Positions 45,201-56,854 of a DNA stretch of 64,000 nucleotides are shown piece after piece (the stretch's first letter is position 1; each line of letters starts with the position of its first letter). The stretch comes from Scleromitrula shiraiana (lineage: Eukaryota > Ascomycota > Leotiomycetes > Helotiales > Sclerotiniaceae), in NCBI GenBank assembly GCA_028455995.1, contig JABELC010000005.1, positions 868,001 through 932,000 on the forward strand, read 5' to 3'. Both the position numbers and the translations under genes were made by a program. The notes beneath the pieces were generated by a model. That model had not been told where the DNA came from. It did no database searches and saw only the letters and a program-made list of their open reading frames with translations.

Positions 45201-45870
45201 ACAGGAAACAGCAGCATATAAAGAGCATATTTGGATATAAGTTTCAACTTGAAGTTATTCAGATATATATGCTTTGATCGCTTACTGCCTGGGTAGAAGT
45301 TGATCGACCTGAATCTCATTCGATGAAATTTCATCTACTTTAAAGAATGTGAACTGTTCTATGAAGTTCAGACGAAATAGTTTATGTTTACATCCTCTCC
45401 AAAGAAAGAAACTTTGGGCTCAACTTTGAGGGTGCTATTCCTGATCTCTTTTGTTTTTCCTACATGTCGTTCTCGGAATTTTATTTTGAGGATATACATA
45501 TCATTGCTGTCAACTTGATGAAAAAACGTTCTCCTCCAATTTACGAGTATTGGTGGTGTAGAAGGTTCTAGGCTTTATGCAGAATTGAAAATAACGCTAT
45601 GCCCCAAATTTATTAGCTGACTTTATATCCTCAGGCTACTAGAATTTCCGTTGCACCCCGCAGAAATAGTTTATTCTAAGCAGCAGCTTGAGCTTCTTTT
45701 CAAACTTGCAAGTCTCTCAACTTGCGATCACTTTTAAAGTTTTATTAAACAACGAGACTCCCCAGATGCTACATGACCAATCTGGCGGTCATTGTTGAAT
45801 CTTGGGGACGTCAGTCGTGAATTTAAATACGACTCAAAATCTATTATCGACTTTCGCAGATTCTGCAAAT

Positions 45871-48254
45871 ATGGCGCCAATAATCAACACAACGAAAGGT
45901 TTACCCAATCGATCCAGGTCTACGGCAGCTTTCCCTAAAGCGATTGTACCCGCGCTTCCACTCGCATATGGAAAGGCACATCAGAATAAGGCAGTAGGAT
46001 TTGAAAAACCAAAGGAAACCTCACTTCGTTTGACTTCTACCCCCGCAGAAGTCAAAGTTGAAGTTGCATCGCCTCCTCCAGTTACCACTACATCTTCTGC
46101 CGCAGTCAATGGATCATCCGATAAAAAATCCGAGGAACTGTTTGTAGACTCTCTTCAACCTTCAACTTCAGCGCCGCAGGAAACATCTACTCTTCCCGAT
46201 TTCAAGGGGGGAAAGCCAGAAATCACTGAAGTTGAAGTCTTTGGTGCACTTTCTGACCAGGCTGAAGAAAAAGGTGAGCAAGTAACGCTTTTCTTCCTAC
46301 CTTGTTTTTTATTTGTCATATATTGATGCAGAGGTTGTACATCATGCTAACTCTTCTTGCAGCAGATGATCCTCAAGGAGAGCAACAATCGATTCCATCT
46401 GAGTCACAGTCCACTGCATCAAGATCGACTTATCAATTGCCTCCACCATTCTATCCCGCAAGCCATAGTCAATCAGTCATGTCTTCTGAGTCTGTCAAGC
46501 TTCCATCCAACATTCAAAATCCTGTGCATCATACACACCCCAGTACTAGCAGTATAATGTTTGGTGGCTACCCCGACTCTAATAACTCGTCTCCTGCTCC
46601 ACCTTTGAGCGCTGGCAATGTTCCTCCATACCCATTTGTTCAACAAGCTCATCATGGTAGTGTACGTCATGGTCCCCATCCCTCAGTTGGTGGTCATCAA
46701 CAACCTATCTCAAATGGATTTTCACCCATGACACCTGCTTTCCCTCCGGGATTCTTTCCACCACAGGATGGTTTCGGAGTTCCTATCACTGATGGCTTTG
46801 CTCGTAGACAAATGGTGGGATTCGGTCCTTCTGAAGCTTATTCTCCAGCTGCTACTCCACAGATCACAGAATTTCATCGCTTCAGCGGTTTTGATCCATC
46901 TACCCCAATTAGTGTCCAGGGATCTCAATCTTCGGCACCAAATGATCAAGAGAATGGGCGTCCTTTCTATAGTCAACACCCGACTGCAGTCATCTCGAAT
47001 GGAAGCAATGGGCATGTCGATGATGTTCGCCTTTATCAAAGATCAGGATCAAAGCCACGCACTGGCTCGCAAGCTGTACCTCCAAGCCATCAACCTTATA
47101 CGCATTCACATCAGACGTCGATACACATGGATAATAATGATGGTCTCATCTCAGATCTCCAAAACCAGTTTGCAGAAGCCGAATATGCCGATTCTCTTCT
47201 TGAGTTGCGCTACTCTGATGACCGTGCTGCTCCTGTTCGCATCAATGGTCATAAACTCCTCTTTGCCCGCAGCCCCGTCTTAAAACACCTTATCAAATCA
47301 CAGTCTCAAGAAGCTAGTGCACAACCACAGCTCATTCTAATTAAGTCTAGTGATCGCTTCCTGCGCTCAGATGCGTTCTGGCTCGCTGTACAACGTCTTT
47401 ATGGTGGGCCACTGCTGGACGTTGGTGCTATGGCTAATTTCGGTTCGGCGCACTACAGCGGAGCTACCCCAATACCAGGAACACCAGCCGATCGTTTCGA
47501 TCTTGCTCTTGGTTACACTGCAGCCGGAAGTATACTCCAGATTGTCCCCGTCATCAAGAGAGGTGTAGAAATTGCCAGTCAGTTCATCACCTGGGGCACA
47601 GTTGAGAAAGCTCTTGAATTTGCACTTGAAGGCGGTCTTGATATTTCATGGATTCGTGGAGCTCCTCAAGTCAACGACATTCCACGCACAAGTGTTTATG
47701 GACCAGCAGTCAATACGATAATATCTACTGCTGTAAGTTTCATTATCACATCGTTCCCCCCCAATTTTGAGCTAGACACGACTGTCACGGATCCATTATT
47801 CAATTCAAGACTTCCCCACGTATCAGATGACCGACCAAGTCCCCCAAACCCACGTTTGAGCTCCATTAAATTTGGCGATCATCCCACCGAAGAAAGTCTC
47901 CGAGCTCCTGCTACTGATCCTATTACGATAACTTTATCCAGACTGCTACTCAACTTGCCATTCTATTTACTGAGATATGTATTGGAGTCACCGCACTTGG
48001 GAAATGTTTCTGATTGGGCCACTTCTGCTCTTCGACAAAAAGTCATGCGTACTGTTATTAAGGAACGTGAAAAGAGAAGACTCAGGGTTCGTAACAACAG
48101 GCAGGTATCTAACGAGGAACGAACTAAGCATGATCTACAATGGAATCCAGTTGGTTGGCAAGAACAAGTAACTCCTCTTGATGGGAACGAGGAGCTACCA
48201 ACACTAACCAAAACTTGGGTCGATTTCACCATTGCTGAGAACGGCACTGAATAA
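45871..48254 (+). CDS. BTB/POZ-like domain protein, fungal type
   Basis: Two exons (45871-46273 and 46363-48254) join in phase to 764 residues starting MAPIINTTKGLPNRSRS. The first 260 residues are Ser/Pro-rich and disordered; a middle part is rich in Gln, Ser, His and Gly. At about residues 415-500 the sequence YADSLLELRYSDDRAAPVRI and then NGHKLLFARSPVLKHLIKSQ has the form of a BTB/POZ domain: the VRINGHKLLFARSPVL segment corresponds to the conserved V.GH...A.SPVF core. The remaining 260 residues are helical (SQFITWGTVEKALEFALEGG, LLLNLPFYLLRYVLESPHL) with a C-terminal basic helix (KEREKRRLRVRNNRQVSNEE). BTB proteins often dimerise or recruit cullin-3 ligases; for this fungal subfamily the role is not known to me. 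An unusually long gene-free region precedes it. Confidence 0.8.
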
Positions 48255-49110
48255 TCTTGGTCTTATGAAGGGTTAGCAGGCTTTTTGTAATTGATTAAAA
48301 GGTGCATTGGCGTTCAGTATTGGTTGATATGATATGATGCAAACGACATGTCTTTGCATATAAAAAATGGAAGGATGGGCTTAGTGGTCATTTTCTTCTG
48401 GCCTACTATTTTCTTGAGAGTTGAGATCCTTGTCTTACTCTTCAATCTTCAGGTCAAGATCACAAAAGCTTATTAGGGCGGTTTATGAGAAATGTATTGC
48501 ATGAGATCTCGTAAAGCTACTTATTAGTAGTTTGGCGGATAAAAAAATGAAGTTTATATCTTACTTATGTCTTATTATATGTGGTCGAAATGGTCAATGT
48601 TGGTGAAAATGACTACTTACTTTACACTCAAGACATCCAATTGTCTGATATACGCATTGATATAGCTACAGTATCAAGAAGGGGGAGGAGGGGCGTAAAT
48701 AGCTGGCCCGATGTGTAAAAGTGCAACGTTATTGTCGATGTATCAATTCAACTATGAAAACAAATTGAGTATATATCTAGATATTGGTATTGTTATGATA
48801 GTACCTTGTCTTGAGAGGTAATTGGAAAATAAGTCCCATCATTGACCTTGAAACACCACAGTGAACTTTTTTGGGAAAATTGATGATGCCCAGGATGTCA
48901 GTATATTTTTGTCGGAATAAAAGTGGACCTCAATCAAAATCATTGGATGTACTAGTGTATCACATGATCGTAAATTTCAGAAAATTCGGTTGTGGGATGC
49001 CTTGCCCTAGGTCGCCAAAATTTCGAACCCAGCAGAGTTGATTACAGCGACAATTATCGACATCTCGAATCTCTAGACGACCAACGACAACTTGATCGCA
49101 ATCCGACAAA
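48255..49110. other. Intergenic region upstream of eL13
   Basis: About 0.86 kb lies between the BTB-like gene and the ribosomal protein gene. The last 120 nt before the eL13 start hold GCCCTAGGTCGCC (near 49,007), a possible but unproven ribosomal-gene promoter motif. No RNA gene is recognised. Confidence 0.4.
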
Positions 49111-49937
49111 ATGGCGATCAAGCACAACCAGCAGATTCCTCACAACCGTTTGTCTCTCCAACGAATACATTGAAATTACAAGAAATGCTGATTTTGGCTG
49201 GGTAGATTTCCGAAAGGATTGGCAACGACGAGTTCGAGTTCACTTCGACCAGGTAAATTACGCACGAAGGGGAAAAAGGAAACAATGGAACTAAATCTAA
49301 CATTATGAATAGCCAGGTCGAAAACTCAGACGTCGCAATGCTCGTCTTGCGAAGACAGCAGCTGTCGCTCCTCGCCCAATTGACAAATTGAGACCAATTG
49401 TGCGATGCCCAACCATCAAGTACAACAGACGCGTACGAGCTGGCCGTGGTTTCTCTCTCGCCGAGTTGAAGGTGAGGAATATAAGAAGATCTCAATATAT
49501 CTGAGAACATATTTTTCTGATATCATTTTTAGGAAGCTGGAATCCCCCGCAAGCTTGCTCCAACCATCGGTATCTCCGTTGACGCCCGCCGTCAAAACCT
49601 CTCTGTTGAGTCTCTTAAGGCCAACGTCGACCGTCTCAAGTCTTACCGTGCCCGCCTCATTCTCTTCCCACGTAAACTCGGTCAACCAAAGAAGGGTGAT
49701 GCAACCAAGGAGGAGGTTTCATCTCTTAAGGAGACCAGCAGCCGTGTCAAGAACGCTCTGCCAATCGCAAACATCGAGGCCGGATTCAGAGAGATCAGCA
49801 AGGGTGATGTCCCATCACCAGTTGAGGGAGGTGCATACAGAAAATTACGGGTTGCCAGAAGTGACGCTAGATTGGCCGGAAAGCGTGAGAAGAGAGCGAG
49901 GGATGCCGCTGATGAGGCCGCTGCTGCCAAGAAATAA
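49111..49937 (+). CDS. RPL13: 60S ribosomal protein eL13
   Basis: Four exons (49111-49147, 49206-49252, 49313-49471, 49533-49937) give 215 residues in phase, the usual eL13 length. The product begins MAIKHNQQIPHNHFRKDWQR, the conserved N terminus. It continues with GRKLRRRNARLAKTAAVAPR, RCPTIKYNRRVRAGRGFSL and GIPRKLAPTIGISVDARRQN, all characteristic of the family. It is a structural protein of the large ribosomal subunit. Three short introns (58-61 nt) near the 5' end are typical of fungal ribosomal protein genes. The Lys/Ala-rich tail (RDAADEAAAAKK) matches fungal orthologues. The first intron uses the less common GTTTGT donor. Confidence 0.95.
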
Positions 49938-51077
49938 ATGGCTTGATCGGGTACTCATGGGTCTTTGTTTTATTCTTGCGGGGTGCGACGGATGGATGTG
50001 GGCCACGATTCCAGTTATTAAAGGCTGTCTAGGTGTACCTTCATGAATTCAACGGCTATTGCACAACTAATGAATTTTTCTAATGACATATTTGTGAGCT
50101 GACGGCATCTTTTGTGGTGTACTTGATTATATCTGCGAGGGAAGATCCAGTAGGACGATTTTACTTCTGTGTTGATTGATCATGCTGGGTTGATTCTGGC
50201 TCAGTACGAAGATTCAGAACCAATCACTTGCGGATTTGGTTAAGACGAACGTGTCGGAAGTTCCTTATTGACAGCCATGTAGCCTTCCAAAACAAATTAT
50301 ACATATCCAGTATTCACCCGCTCTATCTTCTTTGCTGTCTTGCTACTGAAAGTTCTCACCGCAACATATCACTATGTTAATAGGCTATAGTGGCCATTAC
50401 GCAATGCTGAAACAATACTCAGACTCCATATTGGGCTTGAGTAATGCAGCTTCCTGAAAGTTCTGGCTCCACACTTGTTAATACTTCAATTTAGATACTA
50501 GGGCTGTGATTCTAGGTAAATCATATATATCCTATGTTTCTATTTCAGGGGTTTATTTATGTCGATCAGAGAGATTATAATCCTATAGAAAGTTTAAGTG
50601 AATCAGAAATCTAACATTGGAGCGAGATATCGAGCGATTTCTCGGATGCAAACACCCTTATTATTCTGAACGTTTAGGTCGATGCTTCGACTTCTTTAAC
50701 TATTATTGAATTTGACATTCACTACATTAACCTTTGTTTATTAGGTGACTGCAAACTTTTGCTGATCGATGTCATTATTTCCCTTGTCAATGTAATCTGC
50801 AGGGGGCGATTCGGTATGGGTTTTATTTTAATCACTGTACAACATCTATACCCATACTATGCAAACCACCCTTACCCGGCTACTATATATATTTCGACAT
50901 CCAAACCTACCACGACATTTCCCCAAACTCCATAACATTTCAAATCCTCAAGCAGTAGCAGAACCACCACCTACAAAAAACAAGAACATCAACCTCAAAT
51001 CTAGCAAACGTTCCACACGCAAGTCCTACGAGTAACATATCTCAAAGTCCATCATCTTTACAACTACCACCGAAAGA
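49938..51077. other. Intergenic region, nothing recognised
   Basis: This 1.14-kb AT-rich stretch lies between eL13 and the zinc-ribbon gene. Apart from the TATA-like element at 50884 I see no feature. Confidence 0.4.
50884..50892 (+). promoter_or_regulatory. TATA-like element
   Basis: TATATATAT lies about 190 nt upstream of the zinc-ribbon start codon and is followed by a pyrimidine-rich CA-repeat leader. This arrangement is common in strongly expressed fungal genes. The assignment is positional only. Confidence 0.35.
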
Positions 51078-51251
51078 ATGCCTTCTCAATCAAACGCCAA
51101 TACTCGACCAAAGATTGGCAGCCAATCCAAGCCGCAGACCAATCCCAAACCCGCCCAACCGGCAGGTGGTTCGAATGTATCCCGTTGTCCTTGCTGTGGT
51201 ACGGCGGGATACTCGGGTCGGTGCAATTCGTGCTCTTTGAATCATCTTTGA
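51078..51251 (+). CDS. 57-residue zinc-ribbon protein
   Basis: A short uninterrupted frame from an ATG at 51078 encodes 57 residues. The N-terminal 35 residues are Asn/Gln/Pro/Lys-rich and disordered. The C-terminal part has CPCCGTAGYSGRCNSC: Cys37-x2-Cys40 and Cys49-x2-Cys52 with an extra Cys39, the ligand spacing of a compact zinc ribbon. A TATA-like element and pyrimidine-rich leader lie upstream, and a stop follows in a normal context. I do not recognise the family, and such small proteins are often missed in annotation. Function unknown; nucleic-acid or protein binding through the zinc site would be the default guess. Confidence 0.6.
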   Translation: MPSQSNANTRPKIGSQSKPQTNPKPAQPAGGSNVSRCPCCGTAGYSGRCNSCSLNHL

Positions 51252-51609
51252 TGGGGAGATGGATTATGAGATAGGGGGGAGGGGTGGATGGGAATAGGAA
51301 TGGGGAGGATCTTGAGTTGGTACTGGGTCGCAGGAAGGGATCTAGGTATCGGGCTGCTATTGAGAAAGAAGGGTGGTTAAGGACACTGTCGGAGAACTTT
51401 CATACGGGCTTATTGAGTATCGTTGTGATATGAGAACCTTGTTTGCCTTTCCTTATTGTAAATGCACTGTGGATGGAGGAACTCGGAGCGAATGATTGGG
51501 CAGGTATTCGAGCATAGATAGTTATTGTCATTTTGGGTCGTTAGATGAATCAGACGTTGACTTTTTGATATGCTATATCTAATCTATGGGTATCTATTGA
51601 TCTAGAATC
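51252..51609. other. Convergent 3' intergenic region
   Basis: A 358-nt spacer separates the ends of two genes. Nothing recognised. Confidence 0.4.
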
Positions 51610-52165
51610 CTACTCAAATTGTGCACCGACCCCAGCAAGATCAATTTCTCTCCATACGTTCCTCTCAGCCCCATTTTCAAACCATCCACTGCCCGGCATA
51701 TATGACGAGGTATCCACAAACCCTGTAGTTACCGACAGACCCCAGTTCTGAGTGTCGCAACTCACAACCATTGAGCCGGCATATGCCTGATTTGCGGTTT
51801 GGTATGAAGCTTGATTGACATCAATTGTTGCCATCATTTCGGTAACTTCATCTGCAGAATGATCCACATCCAAGTTAACTTGGTCTTGAGTATTACATTC
51901 AGCAACTTGGTTGGGTTGAACGCCATGTGTAGCGATTGCAGGGTGACGGAATTGTGCTGGCTGGGTGTTTTTCAACACTCCCTTCGTAATGCTGGATATC
52001 GTTGAGCTGTGATGTTCATCACAACTATTTCGCAAAGTACTTCGTTTTTTTCTGCTTGTTGAATATTAGCTACCCAGCGATAGACAAATGTTTTAGCGAC
52101 ACAAATAAAGTTTCATACCTTGAAAGCTTGGTACAAACAACATAACGCTGATTTTGAGTAGGCAT
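51610..52165 (-). CDS. Small protein of unknown function
   Basis: Two exons (52165-52119 and 52051-51610) joined by a GTATGA...AGCAG intron encode 162 residues starting MPTQNQRYVVCTKLSRKKRS. The N-terminal KLSRKKRSTLR stretch is basic. The rest is Gln/Asn/Ser-rich, ending SSYMPGSGWFENGAERNVWREI and acidic residues. No domain is recognised. The splice junction restores an uninterrupted frame and the start codon is well placed, so it is probably a real gene, possibly lineage-specific. Confidence 0.5.
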
Positions 52166-54640
52166 CGTTGACTTGGAGTTGAAACGTTGATGCGAAGGCT
52201 TTTGCGACTAACGAATACAGGATTATTTGCATTTCAAGTTGAAAGGAGACAGTACTGAGCTACATCGTTCTCTTTCTTATATTGCCAAAACGATATAGCA
52301 AGAGGCCACCACAGGATCAATAATTTTGCTGGTGGCCTCCTATAATAGGGACGTGGTATCGAAATGTTTGAGAAGATTCGTCCTGTTTGGATACCTAGAG
52401 CCAAGAAGTGTTAACCAAAGATAGTTCACAGTATAAAATTGTTCCTTACTGGTTGACGTCCTTCCTGAGACTCGGAGGCCAACTCACTCCGAAATTACCA
52501 TGTATTTCCGTATCCTCGTCGTATGACTTAGATCTCCGCCGCCGCCTCGAAAACTCAAGTCCAGTCAAGCAAAAGCGTATGCCCGCTCAAAGTGGTGTTG
52601 GATCCAAACTTTCCCCTTCAAAATCTTTCTCATTTCCATCTCATCTATTCCTCAGCAAACTTCCACCAATGATGTTATCTCATTACAAAGCTTTTTCAGC
52701 TTTCAAGTGGTGAGATACTTTGGTAGTTTGATTGCTATTGAGAGAACTAGCAATCTGCTGTTTACTCTTCTGGAGTAAGGCATCTGTTCAACTAGTGTAC
52801 CGACACCACAAGTCTCCTACTATCAAGTAATGTCGTCAGTGCTCCTAAACAATGAAATCACAGTTCCGCACACATATGGAATCATCATGTTGCTATCGCC
52901 CCCCTTTTCAAAACTTGATTTATTGAGAGTATCTGCACAAGAGAGAACTCTCTAACCATACTATATGTTCAAGTAAACCCTGATAAGGATTGAACCCTGA
53001 TAAGGATTGTTGCCGAGTCCTGTGACCAACATGATGTTTAACGCTGAGCCCTGTTCCCATAGTCCCCTTTTCCTCTCAATAATCACCCTCTAGCATTGTC
53101 TGTGCCTCTTATCCCGCAGGGAACTATCTGCGTCGTCGTAGTCATCGAAATACCACTCTTCTTACTCAACTCAAATGGCACGCCAAACAACATTGCCACC
53201 CTTACATATATCCCTCTCAGTCTGTGAGTAGCGATCGTAGTCGTGTTTGATCTCCACTGATGTTCGACCTCCAGCCCAATCATGAACTTCATCCCCAGAA
53301 ACTACGAGTTCTGCCTCCCGATAATGTCTCACAAGCATCAAGGCCTGAATGGAAGTAGACTGCTCTGATTTGGAAATAATGTGTGGCTCCTCGGCGCTTC
53401 TCTGGTCATCCAAACTAGGGTATGAGTGCTAGGCTGGTAGGACTTTTCCCAACCGTCACCACATCTTGGGATATAGCCAAAATTAGTTCTCGTAAATCCA
53501 GACAGATGAATACAGATCACTCTCTGAACTCGCAGCGTGCCAAATTACTTGCAATGATAACCCATGATCGAAGGGGTATTGTTTGGACACAAAGGAGGGT
53601 GTCTAATCTAATACTTCGACTTTGAAAATAGTAAACAGCTGAAAGAATTTTGTTCTCAAAAACTTAAAGTGAGCTTGAAAATAGATTCATCTAAGTAGCA
53701 AGAAAGCTTGAACGAAAGGTCACCCTATTAACCTACTATACTCATTAGGTAGTCTAAGCAACAAGCGAAGGCATAGCTAGGTCAGAAATTCTTGTCAGGG
53801 CGTAACCTAGCCTCAATTCAAGCAAACATGAAAGGAAAAAATAATGATAGCCTTTAAACTGAGCCTTTTCACCTCTAAGACATAACTCCATAGTATATTT
53901 AAGGATCGAAATATGAAGCGAGAAAACTGGGGAGAAATTCAGTACTGCTAATCAAACTGTACTTGTTTCTTCAGTGTTAAATTCCTCATGGAAACAATCA
54001 TCTCATATCGAGTGTGAACGAAAGAACGATGAAAATAAAACATAGTATAATGACTGTTTAATTTTTGCAGAATCAAATGCTATTGCGGTCCACCAATCAA
54101 AACGACAGTAACATCCTAGCCCATGCGTAACTCGGTTCCAAACTTAGGAGCGGGACGGAACCGCCTCGTCCTCCGGAAGCAGTTACGGAAGGTCTTCTTC
54201 CAGTCCGCAATTCTAAGATCAGGTGGTTTTGAAGATATTTCCGCGAATTGTATGACTTGTTGGAGATTTGAATTCAGGTCTTGGTGGGTAAGTTGATGCA
54301 GAAATGTGAGATATGACACTTTTGACGGGTGGAAAGCTCGGAGTAGTAAGGTTTTTCCTAAAGAGTTATGATGCGTTATACCGTATTCTGGCTGAATATG
54401 GAAGAATCCCATCCATGGGTTTCACCGTAAGCCGCTATCCATAGCCATTCTTCAATAGTTACCTCTGTCTTCATTTTAAAATTTGCACGACTCTAATAAA
54501 TGCTTTGCAGTCTTTGATACCACGAAAATGGCTCTCATCGGTAGGTTGATCATGGCTAAATTTCTCCATTTGGCCAAAAACTATGGAAGGAGTTCTTCCT
54601 GACGACGTGCAACAAAACACATCTGTAACATGCCTCCATG
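52166..54640. other. Weakly coding or decayed stretch
   Basis: In about 2.5 kb I find only short frames. The best is on the minus strand at 53171-53413 (REAELVVSGDEVHDWAGGRT), with a protein-like continuation to 53092 interrupted by TGA and TAA. Another is at 54116-54412 (98 codons from an ATG, Arg/Phe-rich C terminus). A 16-nt direct duplication (CCCTGATAAGGATTGA) lies near 52,976-53,008. None reaches gene-level support. Confidence 0.4.
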
Positions 54641-55464
54641 TCAATTGTTGCAAAGATCTTCCAGGATAGTAAGCATCTTCTTCTGCAACTCTACCAGATC
54701 ATTCTCATCAATCATAGCTTTCTCTTCTCCATGATCATTCGACCCATTTTGTCCAGAGTCGACCTTTCCTGGTACTTTCACCAATTCACTCCTAGTACCA
54801 AAAAACGGAATGCCTAGACTTCTTAATTTCGCATTCATTTCTCGAACCATCTGGGTTTGAGCTTTATAAACCTTCATATCAAAAGTTTCCAATTCTCTCG
54901 CCAATTCTTCCGGGCTCGTGTTTGTAGCCCCCGTAGATGTTGATCCACCAACCGCTTTTCTGTCAGTAATCAGCCCAATAATACACTTGGAAGGATTGGG
55001 ATCATAACCTACAATACCTCTTCCAATTTCTTCTGACCTTCTTTCCTAGCCTCTTGCTTTTCAACAAGTGCCTGTCGACCCTTCCACCATTGTTCTTCGT
55101 GCTCATGTTGCACTTTGATCATCTAATTTATGTGAATTGCCGCATAAAGAAGGGGTAGAGTTGAACTAACCTTTCGAATCTCCTGAAGTATCTGGTCATG
55201 TTTCGATACAGTTCTCATTACACATCGTAGCCCAGCACTCCAATCAACAATCGTAGTTGGATCAATAACTTTCGTATTATTGACAGACTGTGAAGCTTGG
55301 ATTGCTGGCGTTGGTAAAGGCAATTGTTGCTGTTGAATTGCTGGACCATGTGACAACATATTGGGTTGAGGTGGAGGTGTATGGGATTGAGACTGGGCCT
55401 GCGTGAGACCTGCCAATATTTTCATTACAGAGGCTAGATCTGGGGTTTGATTTTCTGAAGACAT
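54641..55464 (-). CDS. DUF2458 family protein
   Basis: Three exons (55464-55171, 55122-55013, 54959-54641) give 240 residues with consistent phase. After a Gln/Pro-rich N terminus (to about residue 65) the sequence IVDWSAGLRCVMRTVSKHDQ is followed by KVQHEHEEQWWKGRQALVEK and KEGQKKLEEVL. Then come ELETFDMKVYKAQTQMVREM and LRSLGIPFFG. This order matches the fungal DUF2458 family. These are small helical proteins of unknown role; most of the product is a predicted coiled coil. The GTAGGT donor of intron 2 was chosen because it alone keeps the frame and recreates the family sequence across the junction. The C terminus ends in a helix (DLVELQKKMLTILEDLCNN). Confidence 0.82.
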
Positions 55465-55907
55465 TCTGATGAGGATGAATAATTTAAAAGTTGGAGTTTA
55501 TTCTCTCTGTCTGCTTGTTTGCCTATCTATTTGTCCGTTTGTTTCTCCTCTTTTATTCCAAGACCATGAGTTGCTAATAGAAATTGAACATTTATATTAA
55601 TAAACTTGCAACTGTATCATATTCTCATACTGAGAAGGAAAATGGGTACTGATCAAGTCGTGACCTAGAATGAGATAGATAGAATTGGGCGATGGTATTG
55701 TTGGTAAAGCGATGAGGATGAAAGAGTATGAATGAGCCGGTAAAGCAAGGATGCGGAAAGACCCGCCGCTAAGAAATCTCAGTGCGATCATTGAACGAAC
55801 TTTTCAATCCTCAAAAAATCGCCTGATATTTAATCAGTAGCACAACCACAAATGTAACTATAGATACTCTAATTTTTTATTTCTCATTTCTTTGATTTCT
55901 ATTCAAG
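55465..55907. other. Divergent promoter region
   Basis: A 443-nt spacer lies between the DUF2458 and COX14-family genes, which are transcribed away from each other. No other feature is recognised. Confidence 0.45.
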
Positions 55908-56854
55908 ATGGCGCGTTCCGCAACCGATGCAACTCGATTCACATCCACGACCCCTCATGCCTCAACAAAACCGTCAAATCATCAAGCCCCTCCAAGATCG
56001 CCAGGTCCGCCAGGAGAGACACCACAACAGAGAGTCAAAAGGTTAAGAGCTGCGGCGGATAGATTGAGGGATGCACAGATATCGACGTTTGACAAAGCGA
56101 TAATCAAGGGGAGAGTGTGGGCAGATAAGGCGCATAGATTCACAGTTTTGAGCTTGATTGGCATTACTTGTATGAAATTCCTCTACATCACTTCAACAAT
56201 CAATTGGGCTCTTGCCGAAATAGAGGGAGACGCAGGCGATGGGGCTGCAGAATTCGAGGCAGTACATTTGCTAATTGATGGGATATAGTTATTGCTGGTG
56301 GCGTTACAGTATACGCCCTAGGAGATATGATGATATACAATCGAAAGAAACGTGCCGAGTTCTTTGCCGAAGAAAAATTTAAATATGAAATGGTGCTTGA
56401 AAATGCACGAAAAGCAGTAGCTGCTGGCACGGCGAGCGAATCACAATTGAAATTTCTACAAAGAGAGAAAGAACATCAAGAGAAAGTTAGGAAATGGGAG
56501 GAGGATAAGAAGAAGGGGGGCATTTGGGCAAAAAGCAAGGCATGGTTATTTGAAGGGCTGAAAAAAGAGGAAGAGGGTGAAGACGTGGGTACTAGTGAGA
56601 GGAGACTGGGATATGAGGCATTGAGTGAGGAAGATGATACGCTTGGGGAGAGGGAAAGCGATATTCTGAGGGCGATCGAGGGTAAGAAATTGGGGCTGGA
56701 AGCCAAAGCTAAGAAGGCTTTTGATGCGGAAAAAGAGAGGCAGAGGACCGGTGGACCATTGGATAGGATAGGCACCGAAGCGGAACAATCAACGCCTGAA
56801 GCAGAAGACAAGCCTAATTCGGGGCGCTGGACTTCTTTCATGGTGAGAAGGTGA
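55908..56854 (+). CDS. COX14-family cytochrome oxidase assembly protein
   Basis: Two exons (55908-56169 and 56289-56854) with a 119-nt GTATGA...TATAG intron encode 275 residues. The N terminus (MARSATDATRFTSTTPHAST) is Ser/Thr-rich. The conserved core reads RVKRLRAAADRLRDAQISTF, then GRVWADKAHRFTVLSLIG and, across the junction, GITFIAGGVTVYALGDMMIY. The last part is a single transmembrane helix (about residues 78-102). YNRKKRAEFFAEEKFKYEM follows on its far side. This matches the fungal COX14-type family (Pfam COX14, named for cytochrome c oxidase assembly), acting in the inner mitochondrial membrane. The C-terminal 150 residues are charged, Lys/Glu-rich and disordered. The exact homology to yeast Cox14 is weaker than to other filamentous-fungal members. 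Confidence 0.78.

Larger units (their letters stand above)
36368..45870. other. 9.5-kb gap without a recognisable gene
   Basis: Two divergent genes flank this region. I searched both strands for ORFs over 100 codons with protein-like composition and for tRNA B boxes, and found none. The longest frames are AG-rich or repeat-derived. The region holds many microsatellites, a G-rich tract, purine-rich stretches and an AT-rich block, listed separately. It may hold long untranslated leaders, distal regulatory sites or non-coding RNAs of either flanking gene; a highly diverged or multi-exon gene cannot be excluded by eye. Confidence 0.6.

Noticed and set aside
52408..52713. 101-codon plus-strand frame
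   Set aside because: It begins at GTG, has no internal ATG near the start and shows no domain; not enough support for a gene.
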